A DNA stretch of 64,000 nt from Streptomyces sp. NBC_00513 (GTDB taxonomy: Bacteria > Actinomycetota > Actinomycetes > Streptomycetales > Streptomycetaceae). Shown in pieces: positions 45,157 through 53,822 of the stretch. Each line of letters begins with the position of its first letter. Within the stretch, counting starts at the first letter, position 1. Where the stretch lies: assembly GCF_041431415.1 (NCBI RefSeq), contig NZ_CP107845.1:2418001-2482000 (forward strand), in the 5' to 3' direction. The translations under genes and the position numbers were made by a program. Under the pieces are notes generated by a model that worked only from the letters and a program-made list of their open reading frames with translations, was not told the origin of the DNA and made no database searches.

Positions 45157-45891
45157 ATGCTCGGTCGCATGATCGTAAGGTGGCAGGCCGTCCGCGAGGC
45201 CTCCAGGGGCCCGGTGATCACCCATGCGCTGATCGCCGGCTGCTGCGTGGTGTTCCTCCTCGGTCCCGCCTCGGGCATGAATCCGGTCTACGGGACCGGC
45301 GACGAGCTGCTCGCGCGGGGCACCGACTACTTCCGGCGCTGGGGTGTGGTCCCCGATCAACTCCTCTCCGGATCGGCCAGGGCGCTGCTCACCCCGCTGA
45401 CCGCGCTGTTCGTCCACGGCAGCTGGCTGCACCTGCTGGGCAACATGCTCTTCCTGTACGTCTTCGGCGCGATGACGGAGGCCCGGATGGGCCGCCCGGC
45501 CTTCCTCGTCTTCTACGTCTGTACGGGCTACCTCGCCCTGGGCGCCTACGCGGCGGCCAACGCCTCCTCCGACCAGACCCTGGTCGGGGCGTCCGGCGCG
45601 ATCTCCGCGGTGCTCGGGGCGTTCCTGTGCCTGTTCCCCCGCGCCCGGGTCACGAGCCTGTTCCCGTTCCTGTTCTTCCTGCCGCTGCGCTTCCCCGCCT
45701 GGATCGTGCTGGTGTTCTGGTTCGCGTTGCAGTGGGTGGCGGCGCACCGGGCGGAAAGCGGTCCGGGGGTCGCCTATCTGGCCCACGTGGTGGGCTTCTC
45801 CCTGGGCTTCGGCTACGCGTGGGTGCGCTACCGGCGTACGACTAGAGTGAGGCGACCAGTGACTGCCGGCGAGGGAGACAGCCAACCGTGA
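45157..45891 (+). CDS. Rhomboid-family intramembrane serine protease
   Basis: 244 aa with six or more membrane helices. The HGSWLHLLGNMLFLYVFG segment contains the family's His-x4-Asn region. The nucleophile is Ser in LVGASGAISAVLGAF (GxSG), and the base is His in AYLAHVVGFSLGF. These form the Ser-His dyad of rhomboids, which cut membrane proteins within the bilayer. The start could be ATG 45157 or 45169; GAGGGGG is at about 45138. The stop codon overlaps the GTG of the next gene by 4 bp, so the two are translationally coupled. Confidence 0.9.
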   Translation: MLGRMIVRWQAVREASRGPVITHALIAGCCVVFLLGPASGMNPVYGTGDELLARGTDYFRRWGVVPDQLLSGSARALLTPLTALFVHGSWLHLLGNMLFLYVFGAMTEARMGRPAFLVFYVCTGYLALGAYAAANASSDQTLVGASGAISAVLGAFLCLFPRARVTSLFPFLFFLPLRFPAWIVLVFWFALQWVAAHRAESGPGVAYLAHVVGFSLGFGYAWVRYRRTTRVRRPVTAGEGDSQP

Positions 45892-46169
45892 TCACCGCGA
45901 TCGTGCTCATCAAGACCAGCGTGGACCGGATCCCCGAGATCGCCGAGGCCATCGCCGCGCTGGACAGCGTCAGCGAGGTCTACTCCGTCACCGGCACCTA
46001 CGACCTGATCGCCCTGGTCCGGGTGGCCCGCCACGAGAACCTCGCGGACATCATCCCGGGCAGCATCAGCAAGATCCCGGGCGTCGAGGCCACGGACACG
46101 CACGTGGCGTTCCGCACGTACTCCCAGCACGACCTGGAAGCCGCCTTCGCGATCGGCCTCGACGCGTAG
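45888..46169 (+). CDS. Stand-alone Lrp/AsnC ligand-binding (RAM) domain protein
   Basis: A 93-aa protein made only of the Lrp ligand-binding and oligomerisation domain: ITAIVLIKTSVDRIPEIAEAIAAL, SEVYSVTGTYDLIALVRV and ISKIPGVEATDTHVAF are the strands and helices of that domain. The DNA-binding helix-turn-helix is absent. Such single-domain proteins may sense amino acids or pair with full Lrp proteins. The GTG overlaps the rhomboid stop (GTGA), so they are made together. A hairpin at 46219-46247 ends the operon. Confidence 0.9.
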   Translation: MITAIVLIKTSVDRIPEIAEAIAALDSVSEVYSVTGTYDLIALVRVARHENLADIIPGSISKIPGVEATDTHVAFRTYSQHDLEAAFAIGLDA

Positions 46170-46218
46170 TTTCCGGCCCGGGCGTGTCGAGGCCCGGCAG
46201 CCCTCGCGACGACCGAAG

Positions 46219-46247
46219 GCCCCGGCGGGAATCCTCCCGACCGGGGC
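46219..46247 (+). terminator. Terminator after rhomboid-RAM operon
   Basis: 12 bp of stem (GCCCCGG plus CGGGA against TCCCG plus CCGGGGC, with one bulged A) and an ATCC loop. Confidence 0.7.
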
Positions 46248-46348
46248 GCGCGGCGTTCAGGGGCCGACGCGGACGGTCGGCAGGGGGTTCGGGCGGTGGG
46301 CACGGGGTCGGGCGGACGACAACACCGGGTCGGACGGCCGGGACGGGC

Positions 46349-47734
46349 TCAGACGGCCGGGACGCAGCGGCCCTCTTCGGTGTGGTACCGCCACTTGGCC
46401 CCGTCGGTGACGAGTTCCCTGACCGCGCCGACGAACCGCTCGACGTGCTCGTCGGGGGTACCGGCGCCGAAGCTGACGCGGATCGCGTTGAGCGAGCGCT
46501 CCCCCGGGCCGGCCTCCGGCGCCCCGCACTCGCCCGGCTCCTGCGGCTCGCTGCCGAGCAGGGTGCGGACCAGCGGGTGGGCGCAGAACAGGCCGTCGCG
46601 GACGCCGATGCCGTACTCCGCGGAGAGGGCGGCGGCGAAGTGCGAGCTGTTCCATCCGTCGACGACGAAGGAGATGACGCCGACGCGCGGGGCGTCGTCG
46701 CCGAAGAGGGACAGCACGCGGACCGCCGGGACGTCGGCCAGGCCCTCGCGGACCTTCGCGATGAGGTGGTTCTCGCGGGCGACCAGGTTCTCGAACCCGG
46801 CCTCCTTCAGGGCGCGGCAGGCGGAGGCGATGGAGTAGACGCCGATGACGTTCGGGGAACCGGCCTCGTGGCGGGCGGCCGTGGTGTGCCACTCGACGTC
46901 CACGCCGCCGTCCTCCCGGCGGGCCACCTTGCGGGAGGCGCCACCGCCGGCCAGGTACGGCTCGGCGGCCTGGAGCCAGTCCGCGCGGCCGGCGAGCACG
47001 CCCGAGCCGAAGGGCGCGTACAGCTTGTGTCCGGAGAAGGCCACCCAGTCCACGTCGAGTTCCCGCACGGAGACGGGGTGGTGCGGGGCCAACTGGGCGG
47101 CGTCCAGCACGATCCGCGCTCCGTGGGCGTGCGCCGCCGCGGCGAGTTCCCGTACGGGCCACAGCTCACCGGTGACGTTGGACGCGCCGGTCACGCACAC
47201 CAGCGCGGGACCGTACGGGTCGCGCCCGGCCAGCGCCCGCTCCAGGGTCTCGACGGCCTGGGCCGGGGTGCGCGGCGCGTTGAGGTAGGTGACCTGCGCG
47301 TCCCCCCAGGGCAGCAGGGAGGCGTGGTGCTCGGTCTCGAAGACGAAGACCTGGCAGTCGGCCGGGAGCGCGGCGGCGAGCAGGTTCAGGGAGTCGGTGG
47401 TGGACCGCGTGAAGATCACCTGGTCCTCGGCGCGGCAGTCGAGGAACTCCGCGACGGTGACCCGGCTCTGCTCGAACAGGTCGGTGGAGAGCTGCGAGAG
47501 GTAGCCGGCGCCCCGGTGCACGCTGCCGTAGTAGGGGGCGTAGGCCGCCACGTCGTCCCAGACGCGCTGGAGGGCGGGGGCGCTGGCCGCGTAGTCGAGG
47601 GCGGCGTAGGTGACCTCGCCGCCGGTGACGAGCGGCACGGTGACGTCGCGGCCGAGGACGGGCAGCGGCTCGACACAGGCGGGGTCGACGGCGACGTCGG
47701 CGGCGGTGACGGCGGTGTTCAGGGATGCGGACAT
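46349..47734 (-). CDS. Class V aminotransferase (cysteine-desulfurase-like)
   Basis: A 461-aa PLP enzyme. VIFTRSTTDSLNLLAAAL is the phosphate-binding region, FVFETEHHASLLPW the His-containing strand, RIVLDAAQLAPHHPV carries the Asp that holds the PLP nitrogen, and WVAFSGHKLYAPFGSGVLAG the Schiff-base lysine. It resembles SufS/CsdA enzymes and selenocysteine lyases but the C-terminal part (DGLFCAHPLVRTLLG) differs, so it may act on another sulfur substrate. The SAM-IV riboswitch upstream links it to sulfur or methionine metabolism. The ATG at 47734 follows CGGGAG. Confidence 0.88.
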   Translation of the reverse strand: MSASLNTAVTAADVAVDPACVEPLPVLGRDVTVPLVTGGEVTYAALDYAASAPALQRVWDDVAAYAPYYGSVHRGAGYLSQLSTDLFEQSRVTVAEFLDCRAEDQVIFTRSTTDSLNLLAAALPADCQVFVFETEHHASLLPWGDAQVTYLNAPRTPAQAVETLERALAGRDPYGPALVCVTGASNVTGELWPVRELAAAAHAHGARIVLDAAQLAPHHPVSVRELDVDWVAFSGHKLYAPFGSGVLAGRADWLQAAEPYLAGGGASRKVARREDGGVDVEWHTTAARHEAGSPNVIGVYSIASACRALKEAGFENLVARENHLIAKVREGLADVPAVRVLSLFGDDAPRVGVISFVVDGWNSSHFAAALSAEYGIGVRDGLFCAHPLVRTLLGSEPQEPGECGAPEAGPGERSLNAIRVSFGAGTPDEHVERFVGAVRELVTDGAKWRYHTEEGRCVPAV

Positions 47735-47891
47735 GGCGGAATCTCCCGGCAGGCAGGGCTGAATGGCTTCGGTGTGCCCGTACGCGGGTACGGCTCGGCG
47801 GCCGACCGGAGGGGTACGGGGATGACCTCGGAGCACGGGGAGGGCGTACACGGGTACGCGAAAGAAGACCCTGTTCCGAGGGGTGAAGAAG

Positions 47892-47905
47892 GGGCGGAGC
47901 CGCCC
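47892..47905 (-). terminator. Short hairpin after SAM-IV leader ORF
   Basis: GGGCGG and CCGCCC arms with a 2-nt centre overlap the end of the leader ORF and are followed by CTTCTTC on the minus strand. This is a candidate attenuator. Confidence 0.4.
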
Positions 47906-47925
47906 TATCGCATTCGCTTGCTCAC
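47905..47925 (-). CDS. Candidate leader peptide MSKRMR downstream of SAM-IV
   Basis: A 6-codon ORF, GTG AGC AAG CGA ATG CGA TAG, lies between the SAM-IV riboswitch and the aminotransferase gene. GAGGAG lies 7 nt before its GTG, so translation is likely. Its stop codon touches a hairpin (47892-47905). It could couple ribosome position to the fate of the transcript, but this is speculative. Confidence 0.4.
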   Translation of the reverse strand: MSKRMR

Positions 47926-47968
47926 GGAAACGCTCCTCGAGAGACCAGGATCCCTGGTGTCGAGGGAT

Positions 47969-48083
47969 CCGCGCTTGCCGTAGACCTCACTGCCTACGGC
48001 CTGGTCATCACCCGGGGCACCCCGCCACGGAAGGAGGGTTGCCGGACAGCAAGCCGGGGCCTAAACGCTGTCACTCGTGACCT
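47969..48083 (-). promoter_or_regulatory. SAM-IV riboswitch
   Basis: On the minus strand the RNA begins GGTCACGAGTGACAGCG and continues with CCCCGGCTTGCTG, CCGGCAACCCTCC, GGTGGGGTGCC-like GCGGGGTGCCCCGGGTGATGACC, ending with the 3' stem GCCGTAG/CTACGGC and CAAGCGCGG. This order is the SAM-IV aptamer, which shares its core with SAM-I and is restricted to actinobacteria. A further hairpin GGATCCC/GGGATCC (47948-47970) follows. GATTCT at 48088-48093 is a -10-like hexamer just upstream of the aptamer. It would shut off the aminotransferase gene when S-adenosylmethionine is abundant. Confidence 0.92.
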
Positions 48084-48118
48084 GGGCAGAATCCTGCCAC
48101 ACGATGCGTCGTGCGCAA

Positions 48119-48147
48119 GACCCCGGTCCGCATCGTGGACCGGGGTC
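48119..48147 (-). terminator. Terminator of trpD
   Basis: Perfect 11-bp arms GACCCCGGTCC and GGACCGGGGTC with a 7-nt loop, 30 bp after the trpD stop and before the SAM-IV promoter. Confidence 0.8.
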
Positions 48148-48177
48148 GGCTGTTTCACGCCTTTCGGACGAGCCGCA

Positions 48178-49242
48178 CTACGCGTTGCTGGCCAGCACCC
48201 AACGCTCCAGCGCGGCGCGCGCCGATCCCGAGTCGATGGACTGCGCCGCCCGGGTGATGCCGGCCGCGATCTGCTCCTCCAGCGAGCCGGTGCCCGGGTC
48301 CAGCGCCACCAGGGCGGCGGCCGAGTTCAGCAGGACGGCGTCGCGCACGGGGCCGGTCTCACCCGCGAGCAGGCGCCGGGCCACGTCCGCGTTGTACGAG
48401 GGGTCCTCGCCCCGCAGCGCGGACACGTCGACCACGTCGATCCCCACGTCGCGCGGGTCGAAGGGCAGCTCGGTGACCGATCCGTCCCGCACCCACCACA
48501 CCCGGGAGGTGCCGGTGGTGGTCAGCTCGTCGAGGCCGTCGTCGCCCCGGAACACGAGCGCCGAGGAGCCGCGTTCGGCGAGGACGCCCGCGACGATGGG
48601 CGCCACCCGGGGGTCGGCCACGCCGGTCGCCTGGGCGCGGACGCGGGCCGGGTTGGTCAGCGGGCCGAGGAAGTTGAACAGGGTCCGGATGCCCAGCTCC
48701 TTGCGCGCCGCCGCCACGTGCCGCAGCGCGGGGTGGAACTTCACGGCGAAGCAGAAGGTGATGCCGGCCTCCTCGGCGACCTGCACCACGCGCGCGGGGG
48801 TGAGGTCGAGGTTGACGCCGAGCTTCTCCAGGACGTCCGAGGAGCCGCTCGCGGAGGAGGCGGCCCGGTTGCCGTGCTTGACGACCTTGGCGCCGGCGCC
48901 GGCCACCACGATCGCCGACATCGTGGAGATGTTCACCGTCTTGGCCCCGTCGCCGCCGGTTCCGACGATGTCCACCGTCCGGCCGGGCACCTCGATCAGG
49001 TTGGCGTGCTCGTACATGCTCCCGACGAGCCCGGCGATCTCCTCGACGGTCTCGCCCTTGGCCCGCAGCGCCACCACGAACCCGGCGATCTGGGCGTCGG
49101 TGGCCTCGCCGCGCATGATCGTGTCCATGGCCCAGGCGGTGTCCTCGGCGCGCAGGTCCCGGCCGGTCAGCAGGGCGTCGAGCACGCCCGGCCAACCGCG
49201 GGCCGCCACGCTGTCGCCGCCTGCCGGGGTCACAACGTCCAT
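48178..49242 (-). CDS. trpD: Anthranilate phosphoribosyltransferase
   Basis: A 354-aa enzyme that joins anthranilate to phosphoribosyl pyrophosphate, the second tryptophan-specific step. The PRPP loop is [20 protein letters not shown] and the anthranilate-site [21 protein letters not shown] follows; [20 protein letters not shown] is the third block. Length is normal. AGGAG lies 7 nt before the ATG. It is single here, far from trpE and from other trp genes, with its own terminator and no visible attenuator. Confidence 0.96.
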   Translation of the reverse strand: MDVVTPAGGDSVAARGWPGVLDALLTGRDLRAEDTAWAMDTIMRGEATDAQIAGFVVALRAKGETVEEIAGLVGSMYEHANLIEVPGRTVDIVGTGGDGAKTVNISTMSAIVVAGAGAKVVKHGNRAASSASGSSDVLEKLGVNLDLTPARVVQVAEEAGITFCFAVKFHPALRHVAAARKELGIRTLFNFLGPLTNPARVRAQATGVADPRVAPIVAGVLAERGSSALVFRGDDGLDELTTTGTSRVWWVRDGSVTELPFDPRDVGIDVVDVSALRGEDPSYNADVARRLLAGETGPVRDAVLLNSAAALVALDPGTGSLEEQIAAGITRAAQSIDSGSARAALERWVLASNA

Positions 49243-49333
49243 GGTCCGCTCCTGCGCTAGTGGGCCGCCCCGTGCTCGCCGCCCACGTCTGATGGGAAGG
49301 GTCTCAGCCTATCCAGCCGCGCAGGACGGCAAA

Positions 49334-49362
49334 GAGCCCCGTCCAGGGTCTGGACGGGGCTC
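49334..49362 (-). terminator. Terminator of the ctaE-qcrCAB operon
   Basis: Perfect 12-bp arms GAGCCCCGTCCA and TGGACGGGGCTC with a 5-nt loop, about 70 bp after the qcrB stop. Confidence 0.85.
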
Positions 49363-49432
49363 TCGCCGTGGCGACACCAGGATTGACCGAAATCAATCCC
49401 TCATGCGGGTGCGGTCAAACGCTCACGCGGGA

Positions 49433-51064
49433 TCAGTGGTGGCCGTGGCCACTCTGGATCTCCTTGTACTCCTCCACCGTGGGCTTCGGAATCTGGTTGT
49501 TCTCCGCGTAGAAGCCCTTGCTGAGCTTCGCGCGGAGCTTCTCCGCGGCCGTGAGCTTGCGCTCGACACCGTTCTCGTCGACCGTCGGGCCCAGCTCGAT
49601 CGGTCGGTACTGCTCGTGCGCGGTGAGCGTGTGCAGCTGGGACTGCGGGAGCGGCTCGTGGACCTCGACGAACTCACCGTGCGGCAGGCGCTTGATGACA
49701 CCGGTCTCGCGACCGTGCAGCACCTTGTCGTGGTCCCGGCGCTGAAGGCCGAGGCAGATCCGCTTGGTGACGATGAAGGCGAGGACCGGGACGACGAAGA
49801 AGCCGATCCGGACGAACCAGGTGATCGAGTTGATCGACAGGTGGAAGTACTGGGCGAACATGTCGTTGCCGCCGCCGATGAGGAGCACGATGTACTCCGC
49901 GATCCAGGCGACACCGAAGCCCGTACGGGTCGGGACGTTGCGCGGGCGGTCCAGGATGTGGTGCTCGCGCTTGTCCCCGGTGACCCAGGACTCGATGAAC
50001 GGCCAGACGGCGATGGCGCCCAGCACCAGCGGGAAGAGCAGCAGCGGGATGAACACGCCCAGGACGAGGGTGTGGCCCCACAGGTTGATCTCCCAGCCCG
50101 GCATGGCTCGGATCAGGCCTTCCGGCATGCCCATGTACCAGTCGGGCTGCGCGCCGGTGGACACGTGGTCCGGGCGGTACGGGCCGAGCGCCCAGATCGG
50201 GTTGATCGAGGCGAGCGCCGCGATGGCCGCGATGACACCGAAGACCAGGAAGAAGAAGCCCCCGGCCTTGGCCATGTAGACCGGCAGCAGCGGCATGCCG
50301 ACGACGTTCTTGTTCGTCTTGCCGGGGCCGGCGTACTGGGTGTGCTTGTGGAACACGACCAGGATCAGGTGGGCGACCAACAGGCCCATCATGATGCCGG
50401 GCAGCAGCAGGATGTGGACCGAGTAGAACCGCGCGACGAAGTCGCCGCCCGGGAACTCCCCGCCGAAGAGGAACATCGACAGGTAGGTGCCCACGACCGG
50501 GACCGACAGGATGGCGCCCTGCATGAAGCGGACACCGGTACCCGAGAGCAGGTCGTCCGGCAGCGAGTAACCGGTGAAACCGGTGAACATGCCGAGGACC
50601 AGCAGCAGGAAGCCGAAGATCCAGTTGACCTCGCGGGGCTTGCGGAACGCACCCGTGAAGAAGACGCGCATCATGTGCACGACCATGGCCGCGACGAAGA
50701 TCAGCGCCGCCCAGTGGTGGATCTGCCGGATGAGCAGACCGCCGCGGACGTCGAAGCTGATGTCCAGGGTCGAGGCGAAGGCCTCGGACATCTGGACGCC
50801 CTGCATCGGCACGTACGAGCCGTGGTACACGACCTCGTTCATGCTCGGGTGGAAGAACAGCGTCAGGTACACACCCGTGAGGATGATGATGACGAAGGCG
50901 TAGAGGCAGATCTCACCCAGCATGAAGGACCAGTGGTCCGGGAAGATCTTGCGCATGTTCGCCTTGGCGAGGCCGTAGATGCCCAGGCGACCGTCCGCCC
51001 AGTCCGCTACGCGCTCGCCGGCGGGCGCTTTGCGCGCGCTGGTGTCAGTGGTGGCAGTGCTCAT
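49433..51064 (-). CDS. qcrB: Cytochrome bc1 complex cytochrome b subunit
   Basis: A 543-aa membrane subunit that oxidises menaquinol in the bc1 part of the actinobacterial III2IV2 supercomplex. Heme-b ligands are in RQIHHWAALIF/VHMMRVFF and FYSVHILLLPG/HLILVVFHKH. The quinol-site PDWYMGMPEG corresponds to the PEW(Y) motif, here PDWY, as usual in actinobacteria. Compared with mitochondrial cytochrome b the C-terminus has an extra cytoplasmic tail (about 430-543) ending GHGHH. The gene overlaps qcrA by 4 bp. Confidence 0.97.
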   Translation of the reverse strand: MSTATTDTSARKAPAGERVADWADGRLGIYGLAKANMRKIFPDHWSFMLGEICLYAFVIIILTGVYLTLFFHPSMNEVVYHGSYVPMQGVQMSEAFASTLDISFDVRGGLLIRQIHHWAALIFVAAMVVHMMRVFFTGAFRKPREVNWIFGFLLLVLGMFTGFTGYSLPDDLLSGTGVRFMQGAILSVPVVGTYLSMFLFGGEFPGGDFVARFYSVHILLLPGIMMGLLVAHLILVVFHKHTQYAGPGKTNKNVVGMPLLPVYMAKAGGFFFLVFGVIAAIAALASINPIWALGPYRPDHVSTGAQPDWYMGMPEGLIRAMPGWEINLWGHTLVLGVFIPLLLFPLVLGAIAVWPFIESWVTGDKREHHILDRPRNVPTRTGFGVAWIAEYIVLLIGGGNDMFAQYFHLSINSITWFVRIGFFVVPVLAFIVTKRICLGLQRRDHDKVLHGRETGVIKRLPHGEFVEVHEPLPQSQLHTLTAHEQYRPIELGPTVDENGVERKLTAAEKLRAKLSKGFYAENNQIPKPTVEEYKEIQSGHGHH

Positions 51065-52119
51065 CCGCGCTCCCAGAAAGCAGGACCGACGGGCTCTTCG
51101 AAGTCGCCGAGCGCCTCGAGGAAACCTTCGTCATTGACGCCGATCCGCAGCTGCGGAAGCGCGTGACCAGCCGGGCCGAAGATGACTCGGGCGCCGTCGG
51201 AGAGGTCGAAGGTGGACTGGTGGCACGGGCAGAGCACGTGGTGCGTCTGCTGCTCGTACAGGCTGATCGGGCAGCCGACGTGGGTGCAGATCTTGGAGTA
51301 GGCGACGATCCCGTCGTGGGACCACTCCAGCTCCTGCTTGTCCTTGATGTCGTCCGGCTGGATGCGGACGATCATCAGGGCGGCCTTGGCGATCTGGGTC
51401 TGGAAGTCGTGCTGCTCCTCCTCCAGGCCTTCCGGCCGGGCGAAGGTGAGCGAACCGACGATGACGTCCTCGGGACGCAGCGGCTCGTTCGTGTTGTCGT
51501 TGATGAGCAGCTTGCCCTTGGCCCACATGGTCTTGCGGAGCTTGTCCTCGGGCAGCGGGCCCAGGTCGCGCATCAGGATGACGCCGGAGAGCGGCAGCAG
51601 GGCCAGCGCGCCGAACATCGTGTTGCGGATCAGCTTGCGTCGACCGATGTCGGACTCGCGCGCGCCGTCGGCGAAGTCCGCGAGGACCTTCGCCTTGACC
51701 TCCGGCGGGGAGGCGATGGCGTGCCGCTCGTCGGCGACCTCGACGTCGGACATCAGGGTGCGGGCCCAGTGGACCGCGCCCGCGCCGATGCAGAAGAGGG
51801 CCACGCCCAGGGTCAGACCCAGGGCGAAGTTCAGGCCGCTCACCTTCCCGACGGGGAAGATGTAGACGATCTTGTCGATCGGGATGGCCACGTACGAGGC
51901 GATGAAGCCGATCGTGGCCAGCATCGACAGCGTGAACAGCATCGCGACCGTACGCTCGGACCGCTTGGCGGCCCGCTCGTCGATGTCCTGGATGCGCGGC
52001 TTGTGGACCGGAAGGCCCGGGTCGGCGAACGGATCGTCCGCGACCGCTACGCCACCGTGGTGCGCGTCGCCCTGCTCGCTCGGCAGGTGCTTCTCTTCGG
52101 GAATGTCTTGGCTACTCAT
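51061..52119 (-). CDS. qcrA: Rieske iron-sulfur subunit of bc1 complex
   Basis: A 352-aa protein with an N-terminal Pro/Asp-rich region, three membrane helices (about 60-80, 95-118, 175-195), and the Rieske domain. The [2Fe-2S] motifs are CTHVGCPISLYEQ and LCPCHQSTFDL, giving Cys-His and Cys-His ligands; the flanking cysteines form the usual disulfide. Actinobacterial QcrA has three helices rather than one. It overlaps qcrC and qcrB by 4 bp each (ATGA), showing translational coupling within the operon. Confidence 0.97.
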   Translation of the reverse strand: MSSQDIPEEKHLPSEQGDAHHGGVAVADDPFADPGLPVHKPRIQDIDERAAKRSERTVAMLFTLSMLATIGFIASYVAIPIDKIVYIFPVGKVSGLNFALGLTLGVALFCIGAGAVHWARTLMSDVEVADERHAIASPPEVKAKVLADFADGARESDIGRRKLIRNTMFGALALLPLSGVILMRDLGPLPEDKLRKTMWAKGKLLINDNTNEPLRPEDVIVGSLTFARPEGLEEEQHDFQTQIAKAALMIVRIQPDDIKDKQELEWSHDGIVAYSKICTHVGCPISLYEQQTHHVLCPCHQSTFDLSDGARVIFGPAGHALPQLRIGVNDEGFLEALGDFEEPVGPAFWERG

Positions 52120-52925
52120 GACTTCTTGGCCTTAGCGGTGTGGGCCGCGACCCAGACGGCGACAGCGATCAACGCACCCAGACCGAAGATCCAGCCGAAC
52201 AGACCCTCGGACACGGGGCCGAGGCCACCGAGCTTGAGACCACCGGGGCTGTTCGACTTCTCGCCGTTCACGTTCTGGAGGTACGCGATGATGTCCTTCT
52301 TCTGCTTCTCCGGCATGGTGCTGTCCGGGAAGGAGGGCATGTTCTGCGGGCCGGTGAGCATGGCCTCGTAGATGTGCTTCGGCTCGACGCCCTCAAGGTT
52401 GGGGGCGTACTTGCCGTGCGTCAGGGCGCCGCCCTCGCCGGTGAAGTTGTGGCACTGCGCGCAGTTGTTGCGGAACAGTTCACCACCCTTGGCGATGTCG
52501 GCCCCTGCCGGGTCGTACTGCTTCTCGGTCGGCGTGATCGGGCCGGCGCCGAGAGACGAGATGTACGCGGCCAGCTGGTCGATCTGGGCCTGCGAGTAGA
52601 TCACGGGCTTCTTCGGCACCTGGGCGCCGGGCTGCTGGGCGGGCATGCGGCCCGTGCTCACCTGGAAGTCGACGGCCGCGGAGCCGACGCCGACCAGGCT
52701 CGGGCCGTCAGAGGAACCCTGACCGCCGGTTCCGTGGCAGCTTGCGCAGCCCACGGCGTAGAGCTTCTTGCCCTCCTCGATGGCGAGGGACTGGGCGGTT
52801 TCATCGGCCTGCGCCTTGCCCGCGGGGGCAAAGGCGGCGTAAAGCCCCCCAGTGGCCGCCAGCGCGAAGAGTAGAACGACGACCGCCGCCAGCGGATGGC
52901 GTCGTCGTGCGGAGAGCTTTTTCAC
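52116..52925 (-). CDS. qcrC: Diheme cytochrome c subunit of bc1 complex
   Basis: A 269-aa cytochrome cc with two covalent-heme motifs, CASCHG and CAQCHN. An N-terminal membrane anchor (about 8-32) and a C-terminal helix (about 240-262) fix it outside the membrane. It passes electrons directly from the bc1 complex to the CuA site of CtaC, replacing soluble cytochrome c, which actinobacteria lack. The distal axial Met is likely in GRMPAQ and in MPSFPDSTMP. The start is GTG 52925; GGGGT is a weak ribosome-binding site. It lies 76 bp downstream of ctaE. Confidence 0.97.
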   Translation of the reverse strand: MKKLSARRRHPLAAVVVLLFALAATGGLYAAFAPAGKAQADETAQSLAIEEGKKLYAVGCASCHGTGGQGSSDGPSLVGVGSAAVDFQVSTGRMPAQQPGAQVPKKPVIYSQAQIDQLAAYISSLGAGPITPTEKQYDPAGADIAKGGELFRNNCAQCHNFTGEGGALTHGKYAPNLEGVEPKHIYEAMLTGPQNMPSFPDSTMPEKQKKDIIAYLQNVNGEKSNSPGGLKLGGLGPVSEGLFGWIFGLGALIAVAVWVAAHTAKAKKS

Positions 52926-53001
52926 GGATTACCCCGGTGTCAGGATCTTCTGCGTCGGTGTTTCTGGATGGAGTGCCGGGTCGGGCCCGGCGACGTGTTC
53001 G

Positions 53002-53622
53002 CTACTTGATCAGGTAGATCGTCGCGAAGAGGCCGATCCAGACGACATCGACGAAGTGCCAGTAGTAGGACACGACGATGGCCGACGTGGCCTGTTCGTG
53101 GGTGAACCTCTTGGCCGCGTACGTCCGGCCGAGGACCAGCAGGAAGGCGATGAGACCGCCCGTCACGTGCATGCCGTGGAAGCCGGTGGTCAGGTAGAAC
53201 ACCGATCCGTACGGGCCGGACGAGAGAGACATGCCCTCGTGCTTGACCAGCTCGGTGTACTCGAACACCTGGCCGCCAATGAAGATCGCACCCATGACGA
53301 ACGTGATGATGAACCACGTCCGGAGCTTCTTCACGTCACCGCGCTCGGCTGCGAACACGCCGAGCTGGCAGGTGAGCGAGGAGAGCACCAGGATCGTTGT
53401 GTTCGTCGCCGAGAAGGGCAGATTCAAGGCCGAGGCCTGTTCTGTCCAGTACTCGGCACCCGTCACTGATCGCAGGGTGAAGTACATCGCGAAGAGGGCC
53501 GCGAAGAACATCAGCTCGGAACTCAACCAGATGATGGTTCCGACGCTGACGAGGTTCGGCCGGTTGACCGTCGGGTGCGCGTGCCCGGTATCTACTGTCG
53601 TTGCTGTCGCCACGACCGACAT
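53002..53622 (-). CDS. ctaE: Cytochrome c oxidase subunit III
   Basis: A 206-aa membrane subunit with five helices, as in the short actinobacterial form. Conserved segments are [20 protein letters not shown] and [15 protein letters not shown]; the Glu and His there are typical. It belongs to the aa3 oxidase but is the first gene of the operon with qcrCAB, while ctaC, ctaD and ctaF lie 2 kb away. A perfect 9-bp-arm palindrome (53613-53633) covers its start codon, which could affect translation. Confidence 0.95.
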   Translation of the reverse strand: MSVVATATTVDTGHAHPTVNRPNLVSVGTIIWLSSELMFFAALFAMYFTLRSVTGAEYWTEQASALNLPFSATNTTILVLSSLTCQLGVFAAERGDVKKLRTWFIITFVMGAIFIGGQVFEYTELVKHEGMSLSSGPYGSVFYLTTGFHGMHVTGGLIAFLLVLGRTYAAKRFTHEQATSAIVVSYYWHFVDVVWIGLFATIYLIK

Positions 53623-53633
53623 TATGTCGGTCG
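53613..53633. promoter_or_regulatory. Palindrome over the ctaE start codon
   Basis: Perfect 9-bp arms CGACCGACA and TGTCGGTCG separated by TTA. The ctaE ATG (53622-53620) lies at the centre, so the dyad is placed for a repressor, or for an RNA stem hiding the start. Confidence 0.55.
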
Positions 53634-53750
53634 CTTATCCCGCCCTCACCCCGGGGGGTGCCGTTCGGAGTGTCAGGGGCGTGTGCAAGGCCCGAACGGC
53701 CCATCAGATCGGGTGGTGGACGGGTACTCGCGAGGCTGTGCGAACCGATG

Positions 53751-53777
53751 TTGACACCGGGTCGGACGGAGTAGCAT
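53751..53777 (+). promoter_or_regulatory. Promoter candidate for receiver-like gene
   Basis: TTGACA (53751-53756) and TAGCAT (53772-53777) are 15 nt apart. This is a little short, but both hexamers are near consensus. A normal ribosome-binding site (GGAGG) follows before the ATG at 53823. Confidence 0.45.
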
Positions 53778-53822
53778 CCCGCGCAACATCAACGTGATTC
53801 ACGGGACACGTGGAGGAACGAA

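Noticed and set aside
48077..51166. A very long open frame on the plus strand opposite trpD and qcrB
   Set aside because: It runs antisense to two certain genes, is rich in Arg, Ser, Asp and Val repeats without any domain, and is explained by the lack of stop codons in high-GC DNA.
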